Source: Marinomonas posidonica IVIA-Po-181 (GTDB lineage Bacteria; Pseudomonadota; Gammaproteobacteria; Pseudomonadales; Marinomonadaceae). Taken from it: a stretch of 64,000 bases of DNA. This document shows positions 1 to 8,154 of this stretch, piece after piece (within the stretch, counting starts at the first letter, position 1; the number at the start of each line of letters is the position of its first letter). The position numbers and the translations under genes were made by a program. The stretch spans positions 124,001 through 188,000 of the forward strand of contig NC_015559.1 in assembly GCF_000214215.1 (NCBI RefSeq), read 5' to 3'. Under the pieces are notes generated by a model that did no database searches, was not told the DNA's origin, and worked only from the letters and a program-made list of their open reading frames with translations.

Positions 1-147
1 GCGCCAGTTGTAGATTCTCTTCTTCGGGAATTAGGTATGGTAGATACACAAAATGGAAACTTAAGTGACTTAATCAGTGGTAACAGTTCACTTGTACAAA
101 GTTTAAATGTTGCATCGGTCTCTCCTGACTCTAGACTAGAAGAATAG
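1..147 (+). CDS. C-terminal end of an unidentified protein (partial)
   Basis: Reading frame 1 is open from the first base to a TAG at 145-147 and encodes 48 residues beginning APVVDSLLRELG. The gene starts outside the window. The tail is rich in Ser, Asn, Leu and Asp and shows no motif I recognise. It converges on the leftward ABC transporter operon, whose last gene ends at 196. No function can be given from this fragment. Confidence 0.6.
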   Translation, partial: APVVDSLLRELGMVDTQNGNLSDLISGNSSLVQSLNVASVSPDSRLEE

Positions 148-188
148 AAACAATAGTTTAATTTGCTATTCATTGGAGCTATTTGTGA

Positions 189-206
189 GGGAGGCTCAAA
201 CCTCCC
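189..206. terminator. Short inverted repeat between convergent genes
   Basis: GGGAGG and CCTCCC face each other across a small loop at the very end of the ABC ATPase gene. It may act as a terminator for the leftward operon or the partial rightward gene, but no clear U-tract follows on either strand, so this is a weak call. Confidence 0.3.
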
Positions 207-1305
207 CCGCGTTCAGCAACATGCCTTGTGTGCTGGTGTCGAACAGTAAGACTCGGTTTAGATCCACGGACAAGGAAATGTGTTGTTGGCGTTTGACGTG
301 GGAGCGTAAATCCAGTCTGGCTTTCGCATCTTCGCCGCCGAGTTTGAAGAGAATTTCTTTGTCGAAGCCGAGGTTTTCAACAAGGTTTACTTCTATGTTG
401 TTGAATTCAAATAGATTGTCGCTTGGTGATGATAAGGTGCTGTCTTCAAAAAAGTCAGGACGAATGCCGACTAAGACAGTGTCGTGAGCACTGAGAGAGT
501 GCATGTCGACATTGGCGATTTTTGTCGCAGGCAGTCGATAATTGTCGAATACCAGCTCTTCTCCTTCTAGCTTGGCTTCGATCAGATTCATCGCAGGGGA
601 ACCAATAAAGGTCGCCACAAAGGTGTTGGTGGGTTGCAGATAAATGTCCATCGGCGTGCCGACCTGTTCTACGATGCCGTCACGCATTACCACGACGCGA
701 TCACCCAGCGTCATGGCTTCGATCTGGTCATGGGTCACGTAAATGGCCGTCATGTTGTACTGATGTTGTATACGCGCGATCTCAGTACGCATGTGATGGC
801 GCAGTTTGGCGTCTAGGTTGGAAAGCGGTTCGTCAAACAGGTAAACGTCAGCGTCACGAGCCAGTGCTCGTCCCATAGCGACGCGTTGGCGCTGTCCACC
901 GGACAAGTCCGCAGGTTTGCGATCCAAATACTCGTTGAGTTTGAGCATGTCCGACACATCCGCCAGTTTGTTCTTTATGGTTTCAGCATCGGCACCGGAT
1001 TTTTTCAGGCCAAAGATGATGTTTTCCCGAACGGACATATGCGGATACAGAGCATAGTTTTGAAACACCATGGCAATGTTGCGTTTATGAGGCGGCAAAT
1101 CGTTAATGGTTTTATTACCAATCTGAATGTCTCCTTGGGTAATGTCTTCTAACCCGGCGACCATGCGTAAGGTTGTGCTTTTTCCGCAGCCACTTGGACC
1201 AACCAAGACCACAAACTCACCGTCTTTTACGTCTAAATTGAGGTTCTTCACTATCGGTAAATTACCGTAGGATTTGTTGACGTTTCTTAAAATCACGGAA
1301 CTCAT
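196..1305 (-). CDS. Carbohydrate ABC importer ATP-binding protein, MalK/UgpC type
   Basis: A 369-residue cytoplasmic ATPase powering the importer encoded upstream. Walker A is GPSGCGKST near residue 37, the signature LSGGQRQRVAMGRAL near 133 and Walker B VYLFDEPLSNLD near 153, followed by the switch histidine in THDQIEAM. The C-terminal third is the OB-fold (TOBE) extension typical of MalK/UgpC. The ATG at 1305 is preferred over the longer frame from 1371 because AAGGAAT lies just ahead and the family begins at this methionine. It is the last gene of the operon, about 150 bp after the second permease. The sugar is not identifiable. Confidence 0.93.
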   Translation of the reverse strand: MSSVILRNVNKSYGNLPIVKNLNLDVKDGEFVVLVGPSGCGKSTTLRMVAGLEDITQGDIQIGNKTINDLPPHKRNIAMVFQNYALYPHMSVRENIIFGLKKSGADAETIKNKLADVSDMLKLNEYLDRKPADLSGGQRQRVAMGRALARDADVYLFDEPLSNLDAKLRHHMRTEIARIQHQYNMTAIYVTHDQIEAMTLGDRVVVMRDGIVEQVGTPMDIYLQPTNTFVATFIGSPAMNLIEAKLEGEELVFDNYRLPATKIANVDMHSLSAHDTVLVGIRPDFFEDSTLSSPSDNLFEFNNIEVNLVENLGFDKEILFKLGGEDAKARLDLRSHVKRQQHISLSVDLNRVLLFDTSTQGMLLNAGEV

Positions 1306-1340
1306 AATCGTATTCCTTATTTTTAAAATATCTCTATCTA

Positions 1341-1455
1341 GGAAGTGCTGAGCGACGCAAAGACGAGGCAAAAATGGGTGAGAAGGCGGAGTTTATAGTT
1401 ATAAATGAGCACTTCGAGTCCATTTTTAACAAAGTATTTGCAAGCTCAGTCTTCA
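1341..1455. repeat. Possible dispersed intergenic repeat
   Basis: The 150-bp spacer between the second permease and the ATPase does not look like a simple spacer. Read on the minus strand it encodes a peptide containing KMDSKCSFITINSAFSP. I recall this string from many spurious ORFs in intergenic regions of Vibrio, Shewanella and related marine bacteria. Only one copy occurs in this window, so repeat status rests on memory and is not shown by the sequence. Confidence 0.35.
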
Positions 1456-1458
1456 TAG

Positions 1459-2421
1459 TTAGCCTTTCACTCCACCGTCGGTTAGCCCGCCGGACAAATG
1501 TCGATTGGCCAACATAAAGCAAATAATGACGGGCAACAGAGTCAGCATGGAGGCCGCCATAATGCGATCCCAGATGGCATTTTTTGAGGTAAATAAGGTT
1601 TGTAATGCCAAGGGCAAAGTGTGGAAATCTTGATACTGTTTTAGAAACACCGAGGCGAATAAATACTCGTTCCAAGCGATGACAAAACAGTAGATAAACA
1701 CGGTAAACAACATGGGTTTGGATAAGGGCATGATAATTCGCCAAAAGGCTTCCACTCTTGAGCAACCGTCCATCATGGCGGCTTCTTCCAATGAAAAGGG
1801 AATAGTGCGGAAATAATTGCCCAGCATGTACATGGCGACGGGTAAGGTTTGAATCAGATAGATTAAAAACAAACTGAAAATCGTACCGCCTGCGCTGGAC
1901 GCCAATCCCACGTTAACGCTCATTTGGTAGAGCGGCACCATCAGCAAAACCCCACCTACCATGTAGACAAAGAGCACACCGTTAGCCATCAGCGATTGGG
2001 CGGGAAAACGCAAACGGGCAATGGCATAGGCTGCGAGTGAGGCTAAGAAAGTCGAGCAAATGCCGGTAATAAAGGAAATTACGAAGGTATTCAGCATGTA
2101 GCGCCCGAAGGGGAAGACATCCCCTCCTGAGCTGAATTTTGCCAGTAGCATTTGTTTCTTTTCCGCTGATAAGGCTGGATTGTCCAGTAAGCGTTGGATG
2201 CTGGCGGGTACATCAACCTCTTTTGCTGGCATTAAGCCGAGCAATTCTTTATAAGCATCCAAGTGTACTATGCGCGGAATGAGTGACGGATTGCCCCAAT
2301 CAATGGGGTGTTTAAGCGAGGTTGATAGAATCTGCAAAAATGGAAACACGCAGAAGATCACCAACGCGAGCACTAACGCGTATAAGGTCACGGATTGAAG
2401 CGGCGTGCGTTTATTCATCAT
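1459..2421 (-). CDS. Carbohydrate ABC importer permease, MalG type
   Basis: A 320-residue inner-membrane permease with an N-terminal membrane segment, an unusually long first periplasmic region (about residues 40-105) and five more hydrophobic segments. The EAA loop reads EEAAMMDGCSRVEAFWRIIMPLSKP near residue 215 and contacts the ATPase. The C-terminal end (LTDGGVKG) is typical of the MalG/UgpE side. The start at 2421 has TAGGAGA ahead of it. Only 10 bp separate it from the partner permease gene, so the two are translated together. Confidence 0.93.
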   Translation of the reverse strand: MMNKRTPLQSVTLYALVLALVIFCVFPFLQILSTSLKHPIDWGNPSLIPRIVHLDAYKELLGLMPAKEVDVPASIQRLLDNPALSAEKKQMLLAKFSSGGDVFPFGRYMLNTFVISFITGICSTFLASLAAYAIARLRFPAQSLMANGVLFVYMVGGVLLMVPLYQMSVNVGLASSAGGTIFSLFLIYLIQTLPVAMYMLGNYFRTIPFSLEEAAMMDGCSRVEAFWRIIMPLSKPMLFTVFIYCFVIAWNEYLFASVFLKQYQDFHTLPLALQTLFTSKNAIWDRIMAASMLTLLPVIICFMLANRHLSGGLTDGGVKG

Positions 2422-2431
2422 GAGTCATCTC

Positions 2432-3298
2432 CTACCACTTGAGTACTTTGCGAACGTACAGCCAGATTAAGCCAACCAAGACCAGCAATTGAATCACTGA
2501 AATGGCTGCGGCTGCGCCTTGATCGACTATGCCTGCGAAGGCTTGGTAATAGGTAAAAATTGGCAAGGTCTCGACATTTGGGGCGAGTAAATACACGTCT
2601 TCAAAGCGATTTAAGTTCCAGATCACACGCAGTAACACGACGGTCGCGATGACAAATCTTAACTCGGGTAAGGTGACATGCCAAAAACGTCCCCAGGGGT
2701 TTTGTCCATCTATCGCGGCGGCTTCGTATAAGTCTTTTGGTACACTTTGCAGCTTGGCTAAGAAAAGCAAATAGGCAATGGGAAAGTGCTTCCAGATATC
2801 GAATAAGATTACGACGAACAGGGCAGAATCAGGGTTGCCAATGAGGTTTTCCCTTTCGTTGGTAAGGTGCAATACATCCACTACCACATGGTTGTAAATG
2901 CCGTTTACGGGATCAAAGATGAATTGCCAGCCAAACACCACGCTGATCACAGGCGCGAAGTAAGGCAATAGAATTAAACCTCTGGCCAGATTGCGAAATC
3001 GAAAGGTCTGGTTCATCAGAATGGCCGCCGCCAATCCTAATACTGTGGTGCCGATGACGGTGCCGATGAGGTAAATAACAGACACGCCAATCGAATGGTA
3101 ATAGCGTGGATTACCTAGCAACTCCGTATAGTTGTTCAGTCCGACAAAGGTTTTGCTGCCATTGAGCTGCACATCGAAAAAACTTAGGTACAGATTGAAC
3201 AGAATGGGGTAAATCACCAACAGACCAATAATGCCTACGGCTGGGGCAACCAGTTTTAGTCCCAATCTAGATTCATTTTTTATTAATACGGAAGACAT
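2432..3298 (-). CDS. Carbohydrate ABC importer permease, MalF type
   Basis: A 288-residue inner-membrane permease with six predicted membrane helices. The first helix is near residues 15-37 and the EAA loop, with the sequence YEAAAIDGQNPWGRFWHVTLPEL, lies near residue 190. It pairs with the downstream MalG-type protein. GAGGAGAAAG lies just ahead of the ATG. The gene follows the binding-protein gene after a strong hairpin, so the permeases are probably made at a lower level than the binding protein. Confidence 0.93.
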   Translation of the reverse strand: MSSVLIKNESRLGLKLVAPAVGIIGLLVIYPILFNLYLSFFDVQLNGSKTFVGLNNYTELLGNPRYYHSIGVSVIYLIGTVIGTTVLGLAAAILMNQTFRFRNLARGLILLPYFAPVISVVFGWQFIFDPVNGIYNHVVVDVLHLTNERENLIGNPDSALFVVILFDIWKHFPIAYLLFLAKLQSVPKDLYEAAAIDGQNPWGRFWHVTLPELRFVIATVVLLRVIWNLNRFEDVYLLAPNVETLPIFTYYQAFAGIVDQGAAAAISVIQLLVLVGLIWLYVRKVLKW

Positions 3299-3310
3299 AC
3301 TTTCTCCTCG

Positions 3311-3345
3311 AGAACAATCTGCTTTTGAACGCAGCAGATTGTTCT
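3311..3345 (-). promoter_or_regulatory. Intercistronic stem-loop between binding-protein and permease genes
   Basis: AGAACAATCTGCT (3311-3323) and its exact reverse complement (3333-3345) flank a 9-nt loop, giving a perfect 13-bp stem. No U-run follows on the minus strand. In sugar ABC operons such hairpins stabilise the upstream binding-protein message and lower expression of the membrane genes; that role is inferred here from position. Confidence 0.65.
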
Positions 3346-3361
3346 TCCACAGTATGATGAT

Positions 3362-4711
3362 TTACTGTGCCATTATGGTCTTCATTTCAGCTTCCGCCGC
3401 ATCCAGAGTTTGCTGAGGATCTTTGCCTTCAATTGTGACGTCATAGATCATTCGAGGAATGACCGATTTGGCAAAAATGGCGCCTGAGGCCGGGAAGGTT
3501 TTACCGCCGACTACAGAGAAGGAGCGAATGTCATCAAACCCAGACACAATTTGCTTCATTTTGTCTGCACCGTAGAGTTTGAATACACCGTTTGGATCGT
3601 CTAAGTAAGCTGGGTCTTCGGCAATGCCTTTTAACATAGGGTTCATACCACCGGGTGCCATATGTAGGAAGGTAATGTAGCTGGCAGGGTCGTACATAAA
3701 CTCAATGAAGTCTTTGGTTGCCTTGGCGTCTGCCGCGCGGCTGGTTTTCAGCGCCACGAGTCCAGACAAGGTACCGTAAGAGGCCGCGCTTTTATGGGAA
3801 ATGATGGGAGCAAAGGCGGTGTTTTTGACCAGTTCTGGGTCGAAGGTGCCACCGCTTAACTCTTTGAAGTTCTCGGAGGATAAGGAGCCTTTGGCGACTT
3901 CTGCAAGGGCCAAATCATCCATAATATAGGTGGAATAGAAAAACATGCCCATTTTGCCTTGAAGGTAATAATCTCGGGCGCGCCAATTTTGTGGTCCTGG
4001 AGGATTATACAGGGCGAGGTCTTTATAATATTGGATGGTTTCTAGAGTGGCTGGGCTGTTGAATACCAAGTGACCCTCGGCATCAAATTCGGCGGCATTA
4101 TTGGACAGGGCTAATTGTGTGAACACTTGCTCTGTGTAGCTATCTTGTTTGGTGCCCACTAAAATACCATATTGATTATTGGCTTTATCGGTCAGTGCTT
4201 TGGCAGCGGTTGCGATGTTTTCCCAAGTATTAGGTGCAGCCAGCCCTTTTTCATCAAACCAGTCTTTGCGGTACCAAATACCTTGAATCCAACCATGATA
4301 CGGCAAACCGTAATATTGTCCTTGTGGAGACGTCAGTGTGGTCAGAGCACCGGTATGGAAGCGGCGTTTACCTATGTCGTTAATAACGCCTTGGTGGGTT
4401 TGTGTGTCGACAATGCCCTCTTCTCCCAATGCCATGATGATTTCGGAGTTCACTTCGATTAATTGCGGTGTGGTCCCAGCTGCAACGGCCGCTGCCATTT
4501 GTGTGGCCATTTCGTTTTCATCTACGCCCACCACCTTGACGGTGACACCATCGTTTAAGGCTTCAAAGGTGCTGGCCAAGAGTTCAATGGTTTGCAGTCG
4601 ATCAGATTGAGTTTGTGCTGTCCAGAACTCTACCGTAGCAGCGTTGGATATTTGACTTATTAATAAGCCACTGAGCAGAATGGAACGGGTGATTGTCAGC
4701 GATTGATTCAT
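3362..4711 (-). CDS. Periplasmic sugar-binding protein of the ABC importer
   Basis: A 449-residue extracellular solute-binding protein of family 1. The N-terminus (MNQSLTITRSILLSGLLISQISNA, then ATVEFW) is a clear Sec signal peptide cleaved after Ala24. The mature part begins with the usual VEFWTAQTQ strand and has the family pattern LPYHGWIQGIWYRKDWF near residue 136. It delivers substrate to the two permeases downstream. GAGG precedes the ATG by about 9 nt. The gene starts 50 bp after the lacI-type gene, so it may also have its own promoter. The ligand is unknown. Confidence 0.92.
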   Translation of the reverse strand: MNQSLTITRSILLSGLLISQISNAATVEFWTAQTQSDRLQTIELLASTFEALNDGVTVKVVGVDENEMATQMAAAVAAGTTPQLIEVNSEIIMALGEEGIVDTQTHQGVINDIGKRRFHTGALTTLTSPQGQYYGLPYHGWIQGIWYRKDWFDEKGLAAPNTWENIATAAKALTDKANNQYGILVGTKQDSYTEQVFTQLALSNNAAEFDAEGHLVFNSPATLETIQYYKDLALYNPPGPQNWRARDYYLQGKMGMFFYSTYIMDDLALAEVAKGSLSSENFKELSGGTFDPELVKNTAFAPIISHKSAASYGTLSGLVALKTSRAADAKATKDFIEFMYDPASYITFLHMAPGGMNPMLKGIAEDPAYLDDPNGVFKLYGADKMKQIVSGFDDIRSFSVVGGKTFPASGAIFAKSVIPRMIYDVTIEGKDPQQTLDAAEAEMKTIMAQ

Positions 4712-4761
4712 TGTCGTTTCCTCATGTTATTGTTATACGAGTTTTCCGAACGTTTTTGGGG

Positions 4762-5772
4762 TTAAAACCCTGTCTTTACCACTCCTGGTGCTAGCATGAC
4801 CTGTAACTCTTTTACAGGGGTTCCCTTGATGCGCGATACCATCATCTTGGCAAGTTGCTCGCCAATGTGTCCGGGTGTCGCCTGCTGAATGCTGGTGATC
4901 CCCATACTGGCGGTCAGCTCATCGGCAGGGGTATCACAACCAATTACACTCACCGGCTTTTCTTTGTGGTTAAGCTGGGTGTGGTGTAATCGCGTTACCG
5001 CTAATGCGGCACTGCGCGCACTGGTGCTGGTTAAGCAAATCAGCGCACTGATGTCTGGGTGCTGGATGAGGAACTCGGCACAGGCGAGATAACTTTCTTC
5101 CTCGTCAAAGCCAACTTCTAGACAGTGTTCGGAAGCGATCGTTAGCCCAAGTTGTGCGGCGGCGTCTTGAATACCACGGCGTCTTTCATGGGCAAAAAAA
5201 TAGCGTTCGCTGACCGAGATCACACCAATGTGGCGGTGACCTTGTTCGTAAAGTTGATTGAGACTTAGTTGGCCGACTTGGTAATTATCCAAGTCTAACC
5301 AAGCAAACTGCGTCGCCCGTTCGGTGCGTCCATAACACACAAAAGGCACATTAAGCTTGAGTAAACGATGGACTTTAGGGTCGTTGACCCGAGTGCGAAG
5401 GAGCAAGAAACCGTCTTGATCGCCCGCTTTAACAAGGCGCTCAAATTCACTCAGTTCCTGCTTGCCAGTATCGATTGTCACCACTTGCAGTAAATAGCCT
5501 TCTGCTTGTAGAGCGTTTCGGGTTCCAGCAAGAACCTTCGAAAGAATGGTGTCGAGATACTGCATGTCTTGGTTCGGCACAATGGCCGTGATAACCCGCT
5601 TGGATTGCACCCAATGCGCGGCATCCGCCCCTTTTAGTTGGTAACCCTGTCGTGCGGCTTCCTTTAGCACACGTTTTTTGGTTCTAGGGCTAATGTCGGG
5701 ATAATCATTTAGTGCGCGTGACACTGTGGATACCGACAAATCCAATTGGGTGGCTATCTCTTTAATCGACAT
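4762..5772 (-). CDS. LacI family transcriptional regulator of the sugar importer
   Basis: A 336-residue repressor. Residues 1-25 form the LacI helix-turn-helix (MSIKEIATQLDLSVSTVSRAL, then NDYPDISPRTKKRV), followed by the hinge helix and a periplasmic-binding-protein-like effector domain with the family's ISVSERYFFAHERRRGI pattern. It is the first gene of the leftward transport operon and most likely responds to the imported sugar or a derivative. AACGTT-type half-sites ahead of this gene and ahead of the binding-protein gene (around 4747) are possible operators. Confidence 0.92.
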   Translation of the reverse strand: MSIKEIATQLDLSVSTVSRALNDYPDISPRTKKRVLKEAARQGYQLKGADAAHWVQSKRVITAIVPNQDMQYLDTILSKVLAGTRNALQAEGYLLQVVTIDTGKQELSEFERLVKAGDQDGFLLLRTRVNDPKVHRLLKLNVPFVCYGRTERATQFAWLDLDNYQVGQLSLNQLYEQGHRHIGVISVSERYFFAHERRRGIQDAAAQLGLTIASEHCLEVGFDEEESYLACAEFLIQHPDISALICLTSTSARSAALAVTRLHHTQLNHKEKPVSVIGCDTPADELTASMGITSIQQATPGHIGEQLAKMMVSRIKGTPVKELQVMLAPGVVKTGF

Positions 5773-6102
5773 AAATTACACACTGCACCATTCTTGTTTT
5801 TACACTGTCCATCATTCAGAGCATTTTTAAAAGCCCCAATCGTGCATTTTGTGACCAGCAAGAACTGACGTTAAGACCGAAAATGTTTCGATGCAAAGAT
5901 TAATTTTCGCACTAAATTTGGGCGTTTTGTCAGATATAGAGAAAAAGACATCAACAGCGAATTTTTCTTTTTAAAACAAGGATAAAAATGTAACGTTTGT
6001 TTTCATTACGTTGAAAAAACGAACGTCTCAACTTATTATCGGCGGGTTCTAATGAACATCTTTTTCAGTTTCATGTGATGAATTCAATATAAGGTAGCCT
6101 CC
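5773..6102. promoter_or_regulatory. Divergent intergenic region with a candidate operator
   Basis: This 330-bp AT-rich spacer separates the leftward lacI-type operon from the rightward PAS-GGDEF gene. It contains an imperfect inverted repeat, ACGTTTGTTTT (5993-6003) against AAAACGAACGT (6016-6026), with another ACGTT in the spacer. LacI-family operators often centre on CG within A/T flanks, so this is a plausible binding region, but it lies more than 200 bp from the lacI start. I see no ORF or RNA gene here. Confidence 0.4.
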
Positions 6103-7035
6103 ATGACGAGGAAGCAAAAAACGCTTGATGTCTTGTTTAATGATCCGTCGATAACGGCTGCTTTAGCGAGAGTGAATGTTTTCGTAATAAATCATTATTC
6201 CGGTGGACGAGATGTTATTTCCTCTCTTATTCCAGATGCAGATTTTGCGGCTCAGGTATCATATGATCCATTGATGTGGCTGGATTATGTCCACCCCGAT
6301 GATCGCGACGTTACTCGACAAGCTTGGAATGACATTGTGGAGGGGATAAGTGACGTTTTTGAAGGTGAATACCGTTTCTTAGTGGATGGAGAATATCGTT
6401 GGATTGCCAATAAAGGTACGGTGATCACTCGAGCTGAAGATGGCATGCCCGAACTTTATATCGGTGCAGATCGAGACATCACCGCAGAGCGTCAACTATG
6501 TGATTTGTTGGAAGGGGAAAAAGAACGTCTCACGCAATTGGTGATCAGGGATGACTTTCTGAATATTCCCAATCGACGCTATCTTGAAACCAAACAGTCA
6601 CAGTTTTTTATTGCTGATGGCCGTACGCCGATGGCGGTGCTGGTGTTAGACATCGACAACTTTAAACAATTAAACACGGATCTGACTCACCATGGTTGTG
6701 ATAAGGTGCTGCAAACCTTTGTTCGTCATATCTCGACTTGTCTTCAGCCTATGGATATTTTGGCGCGTTATGGTGGTGATGAGTTTGTATTAATCTTGCC
6801 GAATGCCACGCTAGACGATGCTCAAGCAAAAGCTCAGTGCATTCTTGATGTGGTTAGTCATATTGATCTTTCCTCGATGAAGGATGACCTGTTTGTCTCG
6901 GTGAGTATTGGTTTAGTGCATGGCTTGCCTAAAGTGACAGAAGACTTTTGGACGTATTTTGAAGAAGCCGATGCGCAGCTTTTGTTGGCGAAAAAACTTG
7001 GTAAAGCGCAGATTCAGTCTAAAGTATTGGGTTAA
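6103..7035 (+). CDS. Cytoplasmic PAS-GGDEF diguanylate cyclase
   Basis: A 310-residue protein without membrane segments or signal peptide. A PAS-3 type sensor domain spans about residues 30-130 (YVHPDDRDVTRQAW, GEYRWIANKG). A GGDEF domain spans about 145-305, with LDIDNFKQLN near 182 and an intact GGDEF at 224-228, so it should make cyclic di-GMP. The inhibitory I-site position reads QPMD instead of RxxD, so product feedback is probably absent. AAGG lies 8 nt before the ATG. It appears monocistronic. Confidence 0.92.
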   Translation: MTRKQKTLDVLFNDPSITAALARVNVFVINHYSGGRDVISSLIPDADFAAQVSYDPLMWLDYVHPDDRDVTRQAWNDIVEGISDVFEGEYRFLVDGEYRWIANKGTVITRAEDGMPELYIGADRDITAERQLCDLLEGEKERLTQLVIRDDFLNIPNRRYLETKQSQFFIADGRTPMAVLVLDIDNFKQLNTDLTHHGCDKVLQTFVRHISTCLQPMDILARYGGDEFVLILPNATLDDAQAKAQCILDVVSHIDLSSMKDDLFVSVSIGLVHGLPKVTEDFWTYFEEADAQLLLAKKLGKAQIQSKVLG

Positions 7036-7082
7036 CAACATCTTTGATTATCTGTCAGCCACCGTTAAATGACATATGAGTG

Positions 7083-7700
7083 CTATTTTGAGGGATTAGC
7101 TCGGGATGGTCGCTTAAACTCTTGTCTAGCTTGATCAATTTCCTCTCGCATAAAGCAATCTTCAGCATGATCATTGACCATGCCCATGGACTGCATGAAG
7201 GCGTAGATGGTTGTGGGTCCAACGAATTGCCAGCCGCGTTTTTTAAGTTCCTTGGCAAGCGCGATGGATTCAGGGCAAGTGGTTTGTGTCTCTGGGGGCG
7301 GCGGTTGTGTGGCTTCGTCAGGTTCGTAGCCCCATAGAAATGCTGCGAGGGAACCTTCCTGTTCAATTAATGGTAAGGCTTTTTGAGCATTGTTGATGAC
7401 GGCGAGGATTTTGCGTTTGTTACGGACGATGTTTTTATTCTCTAACAGGTCAGCTATGTCTTTTTCTTCGAACTGGGCGACTTTCTGAATGTCAAAGTGT
7501 TGAAAGGCTTCTCGAAAGCTGTCGCGCTTTGCCAATATCGTCCGCCAGCTCAAGCCAGATTGGAATGTTTCTAAACAGAGTTTTTCAAACAAACGTTGAT
7601 CTTCTGCCACAGGAAAACCCCATTCTGTATCGTGGTAATGAGGGAAGTCGGGAGCAGAATCAGCCCAAGTGCAGCGGTTTTTTGTTTCTTTAAGAGTCAT
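7083..7700 (-). CDS. tag: DNA-3-methyladenine glycosylase I
   Basis: A 205-residue base-excision repair enzyme that removes 3-methyladenine from alkylated DNA. It matches E. coli Tag through RCTWADSAPDFPHYHDTEWG, the LCLETFQSGLSWRTIL helix, LKKRGWQFVGPTTIYAFMQ and MGMVNDHAEDC. The zinc ligands of the family (N-terminal Cys and His, C-terminal His and Cys) are all present. The start overlaps the end of the upstream acetyltransferase gene by 11 bp, so the two are co-translated behind dgt in what looks like a three-gene leftward unit. Confidence 0.95.
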   Translation of the reverse strand: MTLKETKNRCTWADSAPDFPHYHDTEWGFPVAEDQRLFEKLCLETFQSGLSWRTILAKRDSFREAFQHFDIQKVAQFEEKDIADLLENKNIVRNKRKILAVINNAQKALPLIEQEGSLAAFLWGYEPDEATQPPPPETQTTCPESIALAKELKKRGWQFVGPTTIYAFMQSMGMVNDHAEDCFMREEIDQARQEFKRPSRANPSK

Positions 7701-8148
7701 GGGTTAACCGTTTTAGTAGACAAACGACTCGCTCTACTTCGTTAAAGCCAAGTTGCCTATGAAGATTGACGCTTTTTTCATTGGTTATTGGCGCATCGCT
7801 GCCTAGTTCATGAAAGCCTTGCTCTCTCGCCCAGTTTTCCGCTGTTTTGATTAACGCTTTGCCAATGCCTTGTCCTTGGTAACTAGGGGAGACAAACCAA
7901 GCTTCAATATAGGGGGTAGTTTGTTGGCGACTGCCGGGAATGTTATCGCGAAGGTTTAGTTCGATAAAACCAATCATGTTTTGGCTGGTATCATCAAGTG
8001 CAATAAAAACTTCTTTTATATTAGGATAGGTGCCTAGAAAAAAGTCATTTACTTCTTGCTGGCTGATATCTTTGATTTCAGGGAGAAATTCTATTCTCAA
8101 CGCTGACCAAGCTAACGCATCGCGAGATTGAATTTTACGTATCTTCAT
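7690..8148 (-). CDS. GNAT acetyltransferase resembling AAC(6')-I
   Basis: A 152-residue single-domain GNAT enzyme. The acetyl-CoA loop is VSPSYQGQGIGKALI near residue 98. It is followed by ELGSDAPITNEKSVNLHRQLGF, then EVERVVCLLKR. This arrangement of the SD(T/A) motif, LH-x-LGF and ERVV is characteristic of chromosomal aminoglycoside 6'-N-acetyltransferases. Activity on aminoglycosides is only inferred; it could equally modify a cellular amine. It sits between dgt and tag, 6 bp after dgt ends. Confidence 0.8.
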   Translation of the reverse strand: MKIRKIQSRDALAWSALRIEFLPEIKDISQQEVNDFFLGTYPNIKEVFIALDDTSQNMIGFIELNLRDNIPGSRQQTTPYIEAWFVSPSYQGQGIGKALIKTAENWAREQGFHELGSDAPITNEKSVNLHRQLGFNEVERVVCLLKRLTHDS

Positions 8149-8154
8149 ATGTCT

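Noticed and set aside
1334-1765. 143-codon leftward ORF overlapping the MalG-type permease
   Set aside because: It is mostly a shadow of the permease gene in another frame plus the spacer.
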